Positions 1-10,245 of a stretch of DNA of 64,000 nucleotides are shown in pieces. The notes below the pieces were generated by a model. That model worked only from the letters and a program-made list of their open reading frames with translations. It was not told the DNA's origin and searched no databases. Both the position numbers and the translations under genes were made by a program. Position 1 is the stretch's first letter; every line of letters starts with the position of its first letter. Source of the DNA: an uncultured Neptuniibacter sp. (GTDB taxonomy: Bacteria; Pseudomonadota; Gammaproteobacteria; Pseudomonadales; Balneatricaceae); assembly GCF_947498015.1 (NCBI RefSeq), contig NZ_CANMIR010000008.1:1-64000 (forward strand). The letters run 5' to 3'.

Positions 1-195
1 GAGTACTTCGGTGATAAGGCGATGCTGGGCTACGTTGAAGGCGTACAGCGTAAAGAGATCCGTCAGGGTATCGCATGTGTTAAGCACCAGAACATGTCTG
101 GTTCTGATATCGGCGATGACCACAAAGAATACTTTGCGGGCGAGAACGCTCTGAAAGCTGGTGGTGCGAAAAACACCTCCAACCAGTTCAACTAA
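1..195 (+). CDS. aceA: Isocitrate lyase, C-terminal end (partial)
   Basis: The reading frame is open from base 1 and gives 64 residues ending in NTSNQFN before TAA at 193-195. The tail (GVQRKEIRQGIACVKHQNMSG, then GDDHKEYFAGENALKAGG) matches what I recall of the long isocitrate lyase form of Pseudomonas and Acinetobacter, not the shorter E. coli enzyme. The enzyme cleaves isocitrate to glyoxylate and succinate in the glyoxylate shunt, allowing growth on acetate and fatty acids. The 5' part lies outside the window, so the catalytic residues cannot be checked. A strong terminator follows 25 bases after the stop. Confidence 0.85.
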   Translation, partial: EYFGDKAMLGYVEGVQRKEIRQGIACVKHQNMSGSDIGDDHKEYFAGENALKAGGAKNTSNQFN

Positions 196-220
196 GTAAG
201 ACGACTTAATAGTTGCTCTA

Positions 221-246
221 AAAAGGACACTTCGGTGTCCTTTTTT
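221..246 (+). terminator. Rho-independent terminator of aceA
   Basis: GGACAC and GTGTCC form a stem closed by a TTCG tetraloop and followed by six T residues. The A run on the 5' side extends the pairing. It ends the isocitrate lyase transcript. Confidence 0.93.
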
Positions 247-397
247 GCATTCACCATTAAGAACTTAATCATCGGTTAGGATAAATTTCCATTAGCTGAC
301 CCTAATCAAGCATTTCACCTAACTTTTATACTTTAGTTTATTGCTAACTTTTTCTGCATCCGTAGAATGCGCCACAAAATAACAATAACGGCACATC

Positions 398-877
398 ATG
401 AAAAAGATACTCATAAGCGCCTGCATGCTAGGCGACAATGTTCGCTATGACGGCGGCCACCACCTGATAAAACACCCCGTACTCCAGCGCTGGCAACAAG
501 AGGGACGCCTGGTCCCGATCTGCCCCGAAATCGCCGGAGGCATGAGCACTCCGCGCCCTCCTGCGGAAACACAGTGTAAATTTCCTATTCTTGTCACCAC
601 TAAAGAGGGTGATGATGTTACTCCTGAATTTCTAATTGGCGCCGAGAAGACTTTGGAGATAGCACAGCGCGAGAGAGTCGCCTGTGCACTGATGAAAGCC
701 AAGAGCCCATCATGCGGCAACAAGCGCATCTATGATGGTAACTTTTCAGGCAACTTAATCGATGGTGCAGGTATTGCGGCTGCCGAACTGATGCGCAATG
801 GTATTCCTGTTTTCAGTGAAAAGGAGCTTCCTGAACTCTTTGCTTTCATCGAAGATTCTGAAAGGATGTCAGCCTGA
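398..877 (+). CDS. DUF523 family protein (TudS-like iron-sulfur protein)
   Basis: 159 residues forming a single DUF523 domain. Three cysteines sit where the family keeps them: Cys9 in LISAC, Cys42 in PICPE and Cys106 in SPSCG. From established work, a DUF523 member (TudS) is a thiouracil desulfurase that holds a [4Fe-4S] cluster on three cysteines, so this protein may bind a similar cluster and act in sulfur removal or detoxification. The substrate is an inference only. Length is normal for a stand-alone DUF523 protein; E. coli YbgA carries the domain fused to another. The ATG at 398 has no good Shine-Dalgarno sequence. The mscS-like gene follows after 22 bases and may be co-transcribed. Confidence 0.8.
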   Translation: MKKILISACMLGDNVRYDGGHHLIKHPVLQRWQQEGRLVPICPEIAGGMSTPRPPAETQCKFPILVTTKEGDDVTPEFLIGAEKTLEIAQRERVACALMKAKSPSCGNKRIYDGNFSGNLIDGAGIAAAELMRNGIPVFSEKELPELFAFIEDSERMSA

Positions 878-899
878 TAATTACATCTAAGGGCGATCA

Positions 900-1736
900 A
901 TGGATCAGGAACTACAGAACGAACTAGAAACACTTACCCGCCTCAGTAACGCTGTAATCGATTTCTTTGTCAATTACAGCTTCCAGGTTATCGGTGCGAT
1001 ACTGATATTCTTGATCGGGCTCGTCGTCGCTCGTTGGTTTGGGCGCTTTGCTCTACGGATTTGTGAAAAGCACAACGTAGATATTACCCTAAGCGGCTTC
1101 ATTGCCAGCACTGTTAAATTGCTAATAATCGCAATGGTGCTGGTTGTCTGCCTTGGTAAATTTGGTATCAGCGTCGCCCCATTTGTAGCCGCTATTGGTG
1201 CCGTTTCATTAAGTATCGGTCTCGCCCTTCAAGGTGTTTTCTCAAACTATGGAGCGGGATTTACCATAATCCTTACCCGCCCCTTTGTCGTCGGCAATAC
1301 GATTGAGATCAATAATATTTCAGGGATAGTCAAAGAGATTAAATTGGCTTACACCGTTCTCTCTACTGAGGATGGAGAGATGATTACTATTCCAAATCGT
1401 CACATAGTCGGTGAAGTCATCACCAACTCCTTTGAGTATAAAGTGGTCGAGGCCTCTGTAGGGATCAGCTACAGCAGCAAACCTGAGATCGCTATCGACG
1501 CAATTACAACCGTACTTAAACGCTTTGATGAGATCTCTCAGTCCCCCGCGCCTCAAGTGGGTATCGAAACGTTCGCAGACTCCTCCATCAATATCGGTTA
1601 CCGTTATTGGGTTCCAACTGAGCGTTACTTCCAGATTCAGTACCAGATTAATCTGGAGATCTTTAATGCTCTTTCTCAGGCAGAAATTGAGATCCCTTTC
1701 CCACAAAGGGAAGTTACCTTAAAAAACGCCAGTTAA
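900..1736 (+). CDS. mscS: Small-conductance mechanosensitive channel, MscS family
   Basis: 278 residues, close to E. coli MscS (286). Three hydrophobic segments lie near residues 25-48, 65-85 and 90-112. The third is the glycine/alanine-rich pore helix (AAIGAVSLSIGLALQGVFSN). It is followed by the beta-domain sequence RPFVVGNTIE and the cytoplasmic alpha/beta cage domain. The protein is an inner-membrane channel that opens under membrane tension and releases solutes during osmotic downshock. The DUF523 gene ends 22 bases upstream and proS follows downstream. Family assignment is firm; which MscS paralogue it represents is not. Confidence 0.92.
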   Translation: MDQELQNELETLTRLSNAVIDFFVNYSFQVIGAILIFLIGLVVARWFGRFALRICEKHNVDITLSGFIASTVKLLIIAMVLVVCLGKFGISVAPFVAAIGAVSLSIGLALQGVFSNYGAGFTIILTRPFVVGNTIEINNISGIVKEIKLAYTVLSTEDGEMITIPNRHIVGEVITNSFEYKVVEASVGISYSSKPEIAIDAITTVLKRFDEISQSPAPQVGIETFADSSINIGYRYWVPTERYFQIQYQINLEIFNALSQAEIEIPFPQREVTLKNAS

Positions 1737-1811
1737 TACTTGGCAGCATCCCAACCGCCCCCTACAATGTGGCGATTTTCAACCGAATTCAGATATTAAT
1801 TGAGTAAAACT

Positions 1812-3536
1812 ATGCGCACGAGCCAGTATCTCATCTCCACCGTTAAGGAAACGCCATCTGATGCAGAAGTTATCAGCCACCAGCTGATGCTTCGAGCAGG
1901 GATGATCCGCAAAGTGGCATCCGGTTTATATAACTGGTTACCACTGGGCCTGAAGACCTTACGTAAGGTAGAACGCGTTGTGCGTGAAGAGATGGATAGA
2001 GCGGGCGCGATGGAAGTACTGATGCCTGCGATTCAACCGGCTGAGCTATGGGAAGAATCAGGACGCTGGGAGATGTATGGTCCTGAACTGTTACGCGTAA
2101 AGGATCGACATAGCCGTGAGTTCTGTGTGGGACCAACTCATGAAGAGGTTATTACTGATCTGATCCGCCGTGAGATCAAAAGCTACAAACAGCTTCCTGC
2201 TAACTTCTATCAGGTCCAAACTAAATTCCGTGATGAGATCCGCCCTCGCTTTGGTGTTATGCGTTCGCGTGAATTTATTATGAAAGATGCATACTCCTTC
2301 CATGTTGGTAAGGAATCGCTACAACAGACTTATGAGTTAATGCACCAAACCTACAGCAACATCTTTAACCGGCTCGGTCTTGATTTCCGCCCAGTACTGG
2401 CTGATACCGGCTCAATTGGTGGTGCGTCATCTCATGAATTTCATGTACTTGCTGATTCAGGTGAAGATGATATTGCCTTCTCCAACGTTAGTGATTACGC
2501 AGCCAATGTTGAACTTGCTGAAGCACTAGCTCCAGAAGGAGATCTTGCTGCACCGACTATTGAGATGTCGACAGTTGATACACCGAACGCCAAAACAATT
2601 GCAGAGTTAGTTGACCAATTTGATCAGCCCATCGAAAAAACCGTTAAGACACTGATTGTTGTGGCATCAGAAGAGAGTGATTCAGACTTTGTTGCCCTAC
2701 TGGTTCGTGGCGATCATGAGCTGAATGAGATCAAAGCTGAGAAGCTGGCTGAAGTAGCGGAACCTCTTGAGTTCGCAACCGAAGAGCAGATCCGCGACCT
2801 TATCGGTGCAGGTCCAGGCTCACTTGGCCCTGTGGGTCTTTCGATACCTGTTATTGTAGACCGTACAGTGGCTAAAACATCTGATTTCAGTGCCGGTGCA
2901 AATCAGGATGGTAAACACCATTTCGGTATCAACTGGAATCGTGATGTTGAACTACCTGAAGTTGCCGATATCCGAAATGTCGTTGAGGGTGATCCTAGCC
3001 CATGTGGTGAGGGGACTTTGGTTATTAAACGGGGTATTGAGGTAGGCCATATCTTCCAACTTGGACAGAAATACTCAGAGGCCCTCAAAGCTGAAGTTCT
3101 TGACCAAAATGGCAAGAATGTCACCATGGATATGGGTTGTTACGGTATTGGGGTAACCCGTGTGGTTGCTGCAGCTATCGAACAGAATCATGATGAAAGT
3201 GGAATTATCTGGCCAGAAGCCATTGCCCCCTTCCATGTTGCACTGATCCCTCTGCAATACGACAAATCGGCAGAGGTCAAAGCTCTCACGGATCAACTTT
3301 ATTCAGACCTACAACAGGCTGGCTATGATGTCATAATGGATGATCGTGATAAGAAAACCAGCCCTGGCGTTAAGTTTGCGGATATGGATCTTATGGGTAT
3401 CCCTCACCGCGTGGTCATCTCCCCACGTGGCATAGAAGCAGGAACACTTGAGTATAAAGGTCGTCGAGATGATGAAAAACAGGATGTTAAGATCGACGAT
3501 GTGATCCCGCTACTTGCAGAACGCATAAATCTCTAA
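1812..3536 (+). CDS. proS: Prolyl-tRNA synthetase, bacterial editing type
   Basis: Charges tRNA-Pro with proline in the cytoplasm. The frame is open from a TTG at 1800, but I place the start at ATG 1812 because the product then begins MRTSQYL exactly like E. coli ProS and is 574 residues long (E. coli 572). Class II motif 2 (around [17 protein letters not shown]) and motif 3 (GCYGIGVTR) are visible. About 180 residues of YbaK-like editing domain lie between motifs 2 and 3, so the enzyme should clear mischarged Ala-tRNA-Pro. The C-terminal anticodon-binding domain ends the protein. The Shine-Dalgarno sequence is weak. A bidirectional terminator follows directly. Confidence 0.97.
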   Translation: MRTSQYLISTVKETPSDAEVISHQLMLRAGMIRKVASGLYNWLPLGLKTLRKVERVVREEMDRAGAMEVLMPAIQPAELWEESGRWEMYGPELLRVKDRHSREFCVGPTHEEVITDLIRREIKSYKQLPANFYQVQTKFRDEIRPRFGVMRSREFIMKDAYSFHVGKESLQQTYELMHQTYSNIFNRLGLDFRPVLADTGSIGGASSHEFHVLADSGEDDIAFSNVSDYAANVELAEALAPEGDLAAPTIEMSTVDTPNAKTIAELVDQFDQPIEKTVKTLIVVASEESDSDFVALLVRGDHELNEIKAEKLAEVAEPLEFATEEQIRDLIGAGPGSLGPVGLSIPVIVDRTVAKTSDFSAGANQDGKHHFGINWNRDVELPEVADIRNVVEGDPSPCGEGTLVIKRGIEVGHIFQLGQKYSEALKAEVLDQNGKNVTMDMGCYGIGVTRVVAAAIEQNHDESGIIWPEAIAPFHVALIPLQYDKSAEVKALTDQLYSDLQQAGYDVIMDDRDKKTSPGVKFADMDLMGIPHRVVISPRGIEAGTLEYKGRRDDEKQDVKIDDVIPLLAERINL

Positions 3537-3540
3537 AAGA

Positions 3541-3569
3541 AAAAACGGGCCAAACGGCCCGTTTTTTTT
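3541..3569. terminator. Bidirectional terminator between proS and the HDOD gene
   Basis: ACGGGCC and GGCCCGT pair around an AAAC loop, with an A run on the left and an eight-T run on the right. It therefore works on both strands. It overlaps the stop codon of the convergent HDOD gene. Confidence 0.93.
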
Positions 3570-4581
3570 ACAAGGGATAAAATTCCCGAAACTCTTCAAC
3601 CGTCGAACCAGCACTTTGTAAACGCCATACCAGCTCAAACTCAGTGATCTCTCCAGCAGCAAATAACGCATTTAATTCAGCAAAAATATTGGCTTGATAA
3701 AGCGCGATCGCATCAGGATTATTCATCGCATCAAACTCGGAGATCTGGAACTCATAGACTGGCTGACACCACCTATCTGGAAGCTCCCATACCTCACAAG
3801 CTCTTCGAGTCAAGGCGTCCGAGTAATCATTCAACAACGCACTGAACACAACGGGATGAGGTTCCTCTTTTTGTTGCGAAAAAAGCTCAACCAGCTTTTT
3901 AAAGATAATTAATTTACCAATATCATGAATCAAACCACAAAAATAGGCGAGGCTTGGATCACCTCCCCCTCTCTCAGCGAGTTTTCTGGCATTATTCGCG
4001 ACTTCACCAGAATGTTCCCAAAGCGCTTTACCGAACGATCTGAAGTAATTGCATTCGATATCAAATTGATCACTGACCAAAGCGGACATGACAACATGCT
4101 TAAGCCGCGCCGTACCCAACATACTAATTGCGTGTTCAAGACTGGCAATCTCGATATCAGCACTCAGATAAGCTGGCGAATTAGCCATAGATATCACCTT
4201 ACCCGCCAACCCTGGATCTTTGCTTATCGCTTCATCTAGCTGTTTAAAACCAACTTCAGGATCCATCATGACCTTAAACAGCACGATGGCATCATTCGAG
4301 AGTTTAGGAATCGAATCTTCACTAAGACCAATCAACTCCGCGTCGAGTAGCGCTCTCATCTGTGACGCCTGAACAGCAGACTCATCTGTCTCAAGCGCTC
4401 TTACACCGAGAAGCCCACTGATAAATGAAAGCGTTAACTCTCTTGCCTGCCTGACGGTCTCAGCACCTTCATGTGAAGCGCTAGAGTCGGTGCTCGATAC
4501 AACCTCATCACAATTTAATTGCTGCTCTTTAGCTTTATTCTGCTTACCCTTCCCGAATATTTTTTTAAACTTTGATAACAT
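3568..4581 (-). CDS. HDOD-domain signalling protein
   Basis: 337 residues from the preferred start. The frame extends to 4608, but ATG 4579-4581 has a good Shine-Dalgarno sequence (GGGAG, about six bases away) and begins with the basic stretch MLSKFKKIFGKGKQNK. The HDOD domain spans roughly residues 90-290, with the typical ISKDPGLAGKVISMANS block and a degenerate HD region (GLIHDIGKLIIF). HDOD proteins lack proven catalytic activity and usually act as adaptors in c-di-GMP, motility or stress signalling. The role here is unknown. It is convergent with proS, and acyP and yihY lie upstream on the same strand. Confidence 0.88.
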   Translation of the reverse strand: MLSKFKKIFGKGKQNKAKEQQLNCDEVVSSTDSSASHEGAETVRQARELTLSFISGLLGVRALETDESAVQASQMRALLDAELIGLSEDSIPKLSNDAIVLFKVMMDPEVGFKQLDEAISKDPGLAGKVISMANSPAYLSADIEIASLEHAISMLGTARLKHVVMSALVSDQFDIECNYFRSFGKALWEHSGEVANNARKLAERGGGDPSLAYFCGLIHDIGKLIIFKKLVELFSQQKEEPHPVVFSALLNDYSDALTRRACEVWELPDRWCQPVYEFQISEFDAMNNPDAIALYQANIFAELNALFAAGEITEFELVWRLQSAGSTVEEFREFYPL

Positions 4582-4627
4582 TGCCAACTCCCTGACTACT
4601 AGCAACAATTAGCATCTACTCTACCGA

Positions 4628-4903
4628 TTATCTAACTTCAAACAGTTGAGGGATATCAGGCTTTTCGATTATAGAACTGCTTACATCAATCACATTCGCC
4701 AATTCAGGTCCCTGACTCAACCAAGCCTCAAGCTGTCTGACAGCCAGCTGTTCACCAGCTGCGATCAGTTCAACCCGACCATCCTCTAAATTACGAACCC
4801 AGCCTGCTATTGCTAAGGACTCAGCCTTCTCTTTTGCAGATTGACGATACCAAACACCCTGCACTCGTCCACTGATATAGGCGTGAATACAAATCTCTGC
4901 CAT
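4628..4903 (-). CDS. acyP: Acylphosphatase
   Basis: 91 residues, standard family length. The anion-binding loop GRVQGVWYR with its catalytic arginine and the GWVRNLEDG motif with the catalytic asparagine are both present. The enzyme hydrolyses the carboxyl-phosphate bond of acyl phosphates such as acetyl phosphate or carbamoyl phosphate. It lies nine bases downstream of yihY on the same strand, so the two are probably co-transcribed. Confidence 0.95.
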   Translation of the reverse strand: MAEICIHAYISGRVQGVWYRQSAKEKAESLAIAGWVRNLEDGRVELIAAGEQLAVRQLEAWLSQGPELANVIDVSSSIIEKPDIPQLFEVR

Positions 4904-4912
4904 CCTTCCACC

Positions 4913-6169
4913 TCAGCTTGTTTTACTATTCTGGTTTTCATTAGCCCGTTCAGGCATGCGTTTTGAAAACAGATCCTCTATCGATAAACTGAACAGATCC
5001 TGTTCTCGTTGATTGAACAGGTTTAGCTTGTCATCGAGTTGCCTTTCCCATTCAACGATCGAACTAACCCTTCCCGGTTTGGGCAACGGCCAGGGTAATA
5101 ATTCGCATAATTGATAAATTGTAAAATGGCTCAAATCACGACTTAAAATATATTCGCCTTCATCGGTACGTGTAATGACCCCACCCTCTTTCAACATCAT
5201 CAGGTAGGTATCCCATCGTCCCTGATCCAGCGACTCCACCTCTTTCAACAAGCGCCTGTCGCTAAGCGTTCGCCCCTGTTTCTGCGCATTCCACAAACAG
5301 TGTAATACCGAGATCACCGTAAACAGGTGCGGCGTTTGACCGATGTTTTCAGTTGATCGATATACAGTGACACAACGGGTCAACTCAGCTCCCAACAGGA
5401 TGATCACCCAACTGATAAAGATCCATAAGAGAAAGAGAGGAACCGCAGCAAAGGCGCCGTAGATGAGTTCATATGAGGGGAACTGAGTGACAAACAGGGT
5501 AAAACCACGTTTTGCCGACTCAAATAGCAGTGCGACAACAACACCACCCAGCAACGCACTTTTAAACGGTACACGGCAGTTAGGTACAGCGATATACATC
5601 AAAGTAAACGCGGCTGCTGACAAAAATGTCGGCAACATACTCAACAGCCGTCCTCGTCCTACAACCTCTGTCGCCTCAGTCACCAGCGGTAAGGTGGCTA
5701 TGTATGAGGTCAAACCTAACCCAAGACCGATCAGAATGGGGCCAAGACTAAGAACCGCCCAGTAAAGTAGAAAACTGGATAAACCTTTTCTCGGTTTGGC
5801 TACACGCCAAATGCGATTAAACGCTGCTTCAATGTTCTTCATCATCATGATCGATGTTACAGCTAGCAGGACAATACCCACGACCGTCAGCTTTCGAGCT
5901 TGCGAGGAGAAATCATTAAGGTAGTCCTGCACTACCGCCCCGGTTGCCGGTACAAAGTGCTCAAAGACCCAACCTTGTAACTCCTGGCCAACCCCCTGAA
6001 ACGAGGGTACAGCGGCCAGCATCGCATAAGAGACGGTCATCAGCGGAACAACTGCGAAGAGCGTTGTATAGGTCAGCGCCGCAGCATTCAGGATCCCTTG
6101 ATTAACCAGAAACTGCTTAAACAGGTATTGGATAAACAGGACAAAACGATGATTCTTTAACTGTTCCAT
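4913..6169 (-). CDS. yihY: YihY/UPF0761 family inner-membrane protein (old name: ribonuclease BN)
   Basis: 418 residues. The N-terminal 290 residues form the YihY domain with about six membrane helices and the conserved AALTYTTLFAVVPL opening and GAELT end of the last helix. The C-terminal ~130 residues are soluble and look like the winged-helix extension found in longer members. The RNase BN label of this family was a misassignment in E. coli, so no nuclease role is claimed; the true function is unknown. acyP follows after nine bases. The gene is divergent from the arsC-like gene at 6316. Confidence 0.88.
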   Translation of the reverse strand: MEQLKNHRFVLFIQYLFKQFLVNQGILNAAALTYTTLFAVVPLMTVSYAMLAAVPSFQGVGQELQGWVFEHFVPATGAVVQDYLNDFSSQARKLTVVGIVLLAVTSIMMMKNIEAAFNRIWRVAKPRKGLSSFLLYWAVLSLGPILIGLGLGLTSYIATLPLVTEATEVVGRGRLLSMLPTFLSAAAFTLMYIAVPNCRVPFKSALLGGVVVALLFESAKRGFTLFVTQFPSYELIYGAFAAVPLFLLWIFISWVIILLGAELTRCVTVYRSTENIGQTPHLFTVISVLHCLWNAQKQGRTLSDRRLLKEVESLDQGRWDTYLMMLKEGGVITRTDEGEYILSRDLSHFTIYQLCELLPWPLPKPGRVSSIVEWERQLDDKLNLFNQREQDLFSLSIEDLFSKRMPERANENQNSKTS

Positions 6170-6315
6170 AATTCACTCGCTAAACACACTGACGCAACAC
6201 GAAAAACTCATTCAATCATGAAATATCGATTGCAGCCGTATACAATACCGCAACATAACCCAACACAAACATCTGATCATCAGCTCATGATGATCTATTA
6301 GTACGGTATAGCACA

Positions 6316-7261
<946 letters not shown>

Positions 7262-7290
7262 TCCCTAAACCGTTTTGATGAGACCCTCTT

Positions 7291-7731
7291 TTGAAAGCTT
7301 ATATACCTGACGATCACGACTATAAAACAAAATCACGCTTCAGCCGGATAGTTTGTCTCGCAAGTTATCTAGGCCTCATGGCTTGGTTCACTCTGTGGCA
7401 TCTGTTTCTTATACCCGTACCCACAGGTAATCCCTGGGTGATCTGGTTAATTCATATGGCCCCTCTCCTGGCGTTTAGTCATGTCATGATCACCGGCAAA
7501 CCTCGTGGTCATGCCTGGCTCTGTTTTGTCCTGTTGCTGCTTTTTATCCAGGCAGTGCTATCCGCTTCAAACCCAAATACAGTTGTGTATGGATTAGGTT
7601 ATTCCATTTTGGTGAGTACACTGTTTACCAGCGCCATGATGTATACCCGCTGGCGCGCCCGTTATAACAAGCAACTCGCACACTGGGCGGAACAAAAAGA
7701 TAAATCCGCCTCTGACAATCCAACAAAATAA
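7291..7731 (+). CDS. DUF2069 membrane protein
   Basis: 146 residues with four hydrophobic segments (about 20-42, 48-66, 72-88 and 94-116), matching the small DUF2069 inner-membrane family. No ATG fits the frame near the N-terminus, so TTG 7291 is taken as the start. Function is unknown. It follows wrbA by 29 bases and the sufS-sufE fusion starts 10 bases later, so the run is probably one transcript. Confidence 0.78.
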   Translation: MKAYIPDDHDYKTKSRFSRIVCLASYLGLMAWFTLWHLFLIPVPTGNPWVIWLIHMAPLLAFSHVMITGKPRGHAWLCFVLLLLFIQAVLSASNPNTVVYGLGYSILVSTLFTSAMMYTRWRARYNKQLAHWAEQKDKSASDNPTK

Positions 7732-7741
7732 GACTGAAAAG

Positions 7742-9388
7742 ATGAGCATGCCCGAAGCGGATATTCTCAAGATCAGGCAGCAGTTCCCTACCCTGTCGAC
7801 TTCAGTCAATGGTGAGCCGCTGGTCTACTTTGACAATGCAGCCACCACTCAAAAGCCTGAAGCTGTGATTCGCTGCATTGATGACTATTACCGTCGCACT
7901 AATGCTAATGTTCATCGCGCCAGTCATTATCTGAGTGCGATGGCAACTACACGTTTTGAACAGGCTCGGGAATGCGTTGCAAACTATCTTAATGCGCAAA
8001 GCTCTAAAGAGATAATCTGGACACGTGGAACAACTGAAGCGATCAATCTGATCGCTAACAGCTGGGGGGATTCACTAAAAGCCGGTGATGAGATCATGCT
8101 CAGCACACTGGAACATCACGCAAACATCGTCCCCTGGCAGTTACTGGCAAATCGTACCGGTGCAGTCATCAAGGTAATCCCGTTACTTGAAAACGGTGAT
8201 CTGGATCTTAACTCTTACGCACAGCAACTGTCAGAGAGAACCAGACTGGTTGCCATTACCCATGTATCCAATGCACTGGGCACCATCAATCCACTTAAAA
8301 CAATCATCAAGCAGGCCCATCAGTATGGAGCTCTTGTATTAGTTGACGGTGCACAAGCACTTCCCCATCTACGCGTTGATCTTCAGAAGCTTGGTGCAGA
8401 TTTCTATGTATTTTCCGGGCATAAGCTCTACGCCCCCACAGGCATCGGTGTGTTGTATGGCAAAGAGGAAATACTGACAGCGCTACCACCCTGGCAAGGC
8501 GGCGGCGAAATGATTAAAGAGGTAAGCTTCTCAGGCACCACGTTTAATGATCTGCCTTTCAAATTTGAAGCGGGAACACCTAACATTTCAGGGGCTATCG
8601 CACTGGCTGAGGCGATCAACTGGCTACAAGCGCAAGATCATCAATGCTTGTACGACCATGAGAGTGCTCTGCTCCACCATGCACTTGAAGGGTGCCAAGG
8701 GATCAAAGGGTTTCAACGCATCGGAGCTCCAGAGAAGACAGTCAGTATGCTCTCTTTCATGATCCATGGCGTTCATCAGCAGGATATCGGTACCCAGCTA
8801 GATCATAAAGGGATCGCGGTACGCAATGGCCATCACTGCGCAATGCCGTTAATGGAGGCTTTAAAAGTACCCGGCACCACACGTGCCTCATTTAGTTTTT
8901 ATAATACTTTTCAAGAGATTGACCGTTTCATACAGGCTCTGGATGAGATCTCTCAACCATTTTCCCTACCCGTCAATATCTCTGAAATAAAGTTGACCGG
9001 TTTATATGAGCGACTAATAACCCTTAAGGGCTGGAATGAACGTTACCGGGAGATCATGCTGGCCGGTAAACAGCACACGCCATTGGAGCAGCATGACAAG
9101 CAGCCACAGTATCTGGTCAAAGGGTGTGAGAGCGATACCTGGCTTATAACTAAGCTCAACAAGAATGGACAATACCAGTTCAAAGCAGATTCCGACGCAA
9201 GAATCATCCGCGGACTACTGGTGCTGGTACTGGATATTTTTAATAATAAAACAGCAAAACAGATAAAACGTATCGATATTGATTTATTATTCCGTGAGTT
9301 GGAGCTTGAGCGTCACCTCAGTCCCTCACGTGGAAACGGTCTACGTGCTGTTATAAACAAGATTTATCAGGTTGCCGATCAGGCATAA
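7742..9388 (+). CDS. sufS: Cysteine desulfurase SufS fused to sulfur acceptor SufE
   Basis: 548 residues made of two enzymes. Residues 1-405 are a type II cysteine desulfurase: PLP lysine Lys228 in FSGHKLYAPTG and catalytic Cys366 in RNGHHCAMPLM. Residues about 415-548 are a complete SufE domain with the acceptor Cys462 in VKGCESDTW and the terminal LSPSRGNGLRA block. SufS removes sulfur from cysteine to form a persulfide that SufE takes up for Fe-S cluster assembly. Both are usually separate proteins, so the fusion tethers donor and acceptor. No sufBCD genes are in the window. ATG 7748 is a possible alternative start. Confidence 0.95.
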   Translation: MSMPEADILKIRQQFPTLSTSVNGEPLVYFDNAATTQKPEAVIRCIDDYYRRTNANVHRASHYLSAMATTRFEQARECVANYLNAQSSKEIIWTRGTTEAINLIANSWGDSLKAGDEIMLSTLEHHANIVPWQLLANRTGAVIKVIPLLENGDLDLNSYAQQLSERTRLVAITHVSNALGTINPLKTIIKQAHQYGALVLVDGAQALPHLRVDLQKLGADFYVFSGHKLYAPTGIGVLYGKEEILTALPPWQGGGEMIKEVSFSGTTFNDLPFKFEAGTPNISGAIALAEAINWLQAQDHQCLYDHESALLHHALEGCQGIKGFQRIGAPEKTVSMLSFMIHGVHQQDIGTQLDHKGIAVRNGHHCAMPLMEALKVPGTTRASFSFYNTFQEIDRFIQALDEISQPFSLPVNISEIKLTGLYERLITLKGWNERYREIMLAGKQHTPLEQHDKQPQYLVKGCESDTWLITKLNKNGQYQFKADSDARIIRGLLVLVLDIFNNKTAKQIKRIDIDLLFRELELERHLSPSRGNGLRAVINKIYQVADQA

Positions 9389-9407
9389 CCCTATATTTGG
9401 AGCAAGA

Positions 9408-9878
9408 ATGAGCAATTTTACTGATGTTTCATACCTCAATACAGTTTTCGGCAATGAACAGGGCGACCTGAAAAAACCGAACTGGGAAAAGGCAGACAAA
9501 CAACTCCATCTGATTAAAGAGGAGCTGGCCGAATTAGTTGAGGGTATCGAAAACAAAGATGTTGCTGAAATTCGTGATGCTGTTGCCGACATTCTGGTCG
9601 TAACATATGGCATGGCACACATTATGGGGATCGATGCCGATAAGGATATGGCTGCAGTACAAGCAAGCAACCTATCAAAGCTATGTAAAACCCAGGATGA
9701 GATCGATCAGACTCTGGCGTTTTATCAGAATGAAAAAGGGCTCGAGGTTTATGCCGGAGGAGAACTTCCAGAGGCATATATCAAGTCCTCCAATGACCAA
9801 ACCGGTAGTGACGGTAAGTTTTACCCCGCACATAAATTTCTAAAATCTATTAACTGGCACGAACCTAAGCTGGACTAA
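9408..9878 (+). CDS. MazG-like nucleotide pyrophosphohydrolase
   Basis: 156 residues starting at ATG 9408 behind GGAG. An upstream in-frame ATG at 9372 would overlap the SufS-SufE gene and is less likely. The all-alpha NTP-PPase pattern is visible: EELAELVEGI supplies the first acidic helix, and EIRDAVADILVVTYGM the second with the metal-binding E and D. Such enzymes hydrolyse (d)NTPs or related compounds to monophosphate and pyrophosphate, often to clean the nucleotide pool. The exact substrate cannot be read from sequence. Confidence 0.8.
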   Translation: MSNFTDVSYLNTVFGNEQGDLKKPNWEKADKQLHLIKEELAELVEGIENKDVAEIRDAVADILVVTYGMAHIMGIDADKDMAAVQASNLSKLCKTQDEIDQTLAFYQNEKGLEVYAGGELPEAYIKSSNDQTGSDGKFYPAHKFLKSINWHEPKLD

Positions 9879-9883
9879 CCACT

Positions 9884-10138
9884 ATGCCCACTTATGATTA
9901 TCGCATTGAAGCGACCGGCGATGTTTTTGAAGTAAAACATACCATGGCATTGACGCCACGAAACTGGGGTGAACTTTGCGAACTGGCAAATCTGAATCCA
10001 CAAGATATTCCTGTGGATTCAGCGGTCACAAAGCTACTCACCACCGCAGGGGTTGTCAAAAGCACTACACTGAAAAATCCGGAAGCACCACCCTGTATGA
10101 GTGGTGGCGGGTGCCCAAGTGGCGGTTGCGGCATCTAA
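9884..10138 (+). CDS. FmdB-like small protein without the N-terminal zinc knuckle
   Basis: 84 residues opening MPTYDYRIEATGDVFEV, which follows the FmdB zinc-ribbon start (normally MPTYDYRCEACG) with both cysteines replaced by I and T. The middle is unlike the family. The tail is a cysteine/glycine cluster (PPCMSGGGCPSGGCGI). The start five bases after the previous stop suggests co-transcription. Function is unknown; the usual family is loosely tied to regulation. The tail cysteines could bind metal on their own. Confidence 0.7.
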   Translation: MPTYDYRIEATGDVFEVKHTMALTPRNWGELCELANLNPQDIPVDSAVTKLLTTAGVVKSTTLKNPEAPPCMSGGGCPSGGCGI

Positions 10139-10245
10139 TCGAGCAGACATACTCGGATAGCGGTTTTAGCAGTACAATCAAATCAAGGGTTTAAGGGATT
10201 AAAAAATTACCCTAGACTTGAAACAGGAAACTATGGGGAAGGACA

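Noticed and set aside
1800..1811. Upstream TTG start for proS
   Set aside because: ATG 1812 matches the conserved E. coli N-terminus MRTSQYL; the extra four residues have no ribosome site.
4913..6169. Annotation as ribonuclease BN
   Set aside because: The name came from an E. coli misassignment; the protein is a membrane protein of unknown function.
9372..9407. Longer MazG-like protein starting inside the SufS-SufE gene
   Set aside because: ATG 9408 has a good GGAG and avoids overlap.
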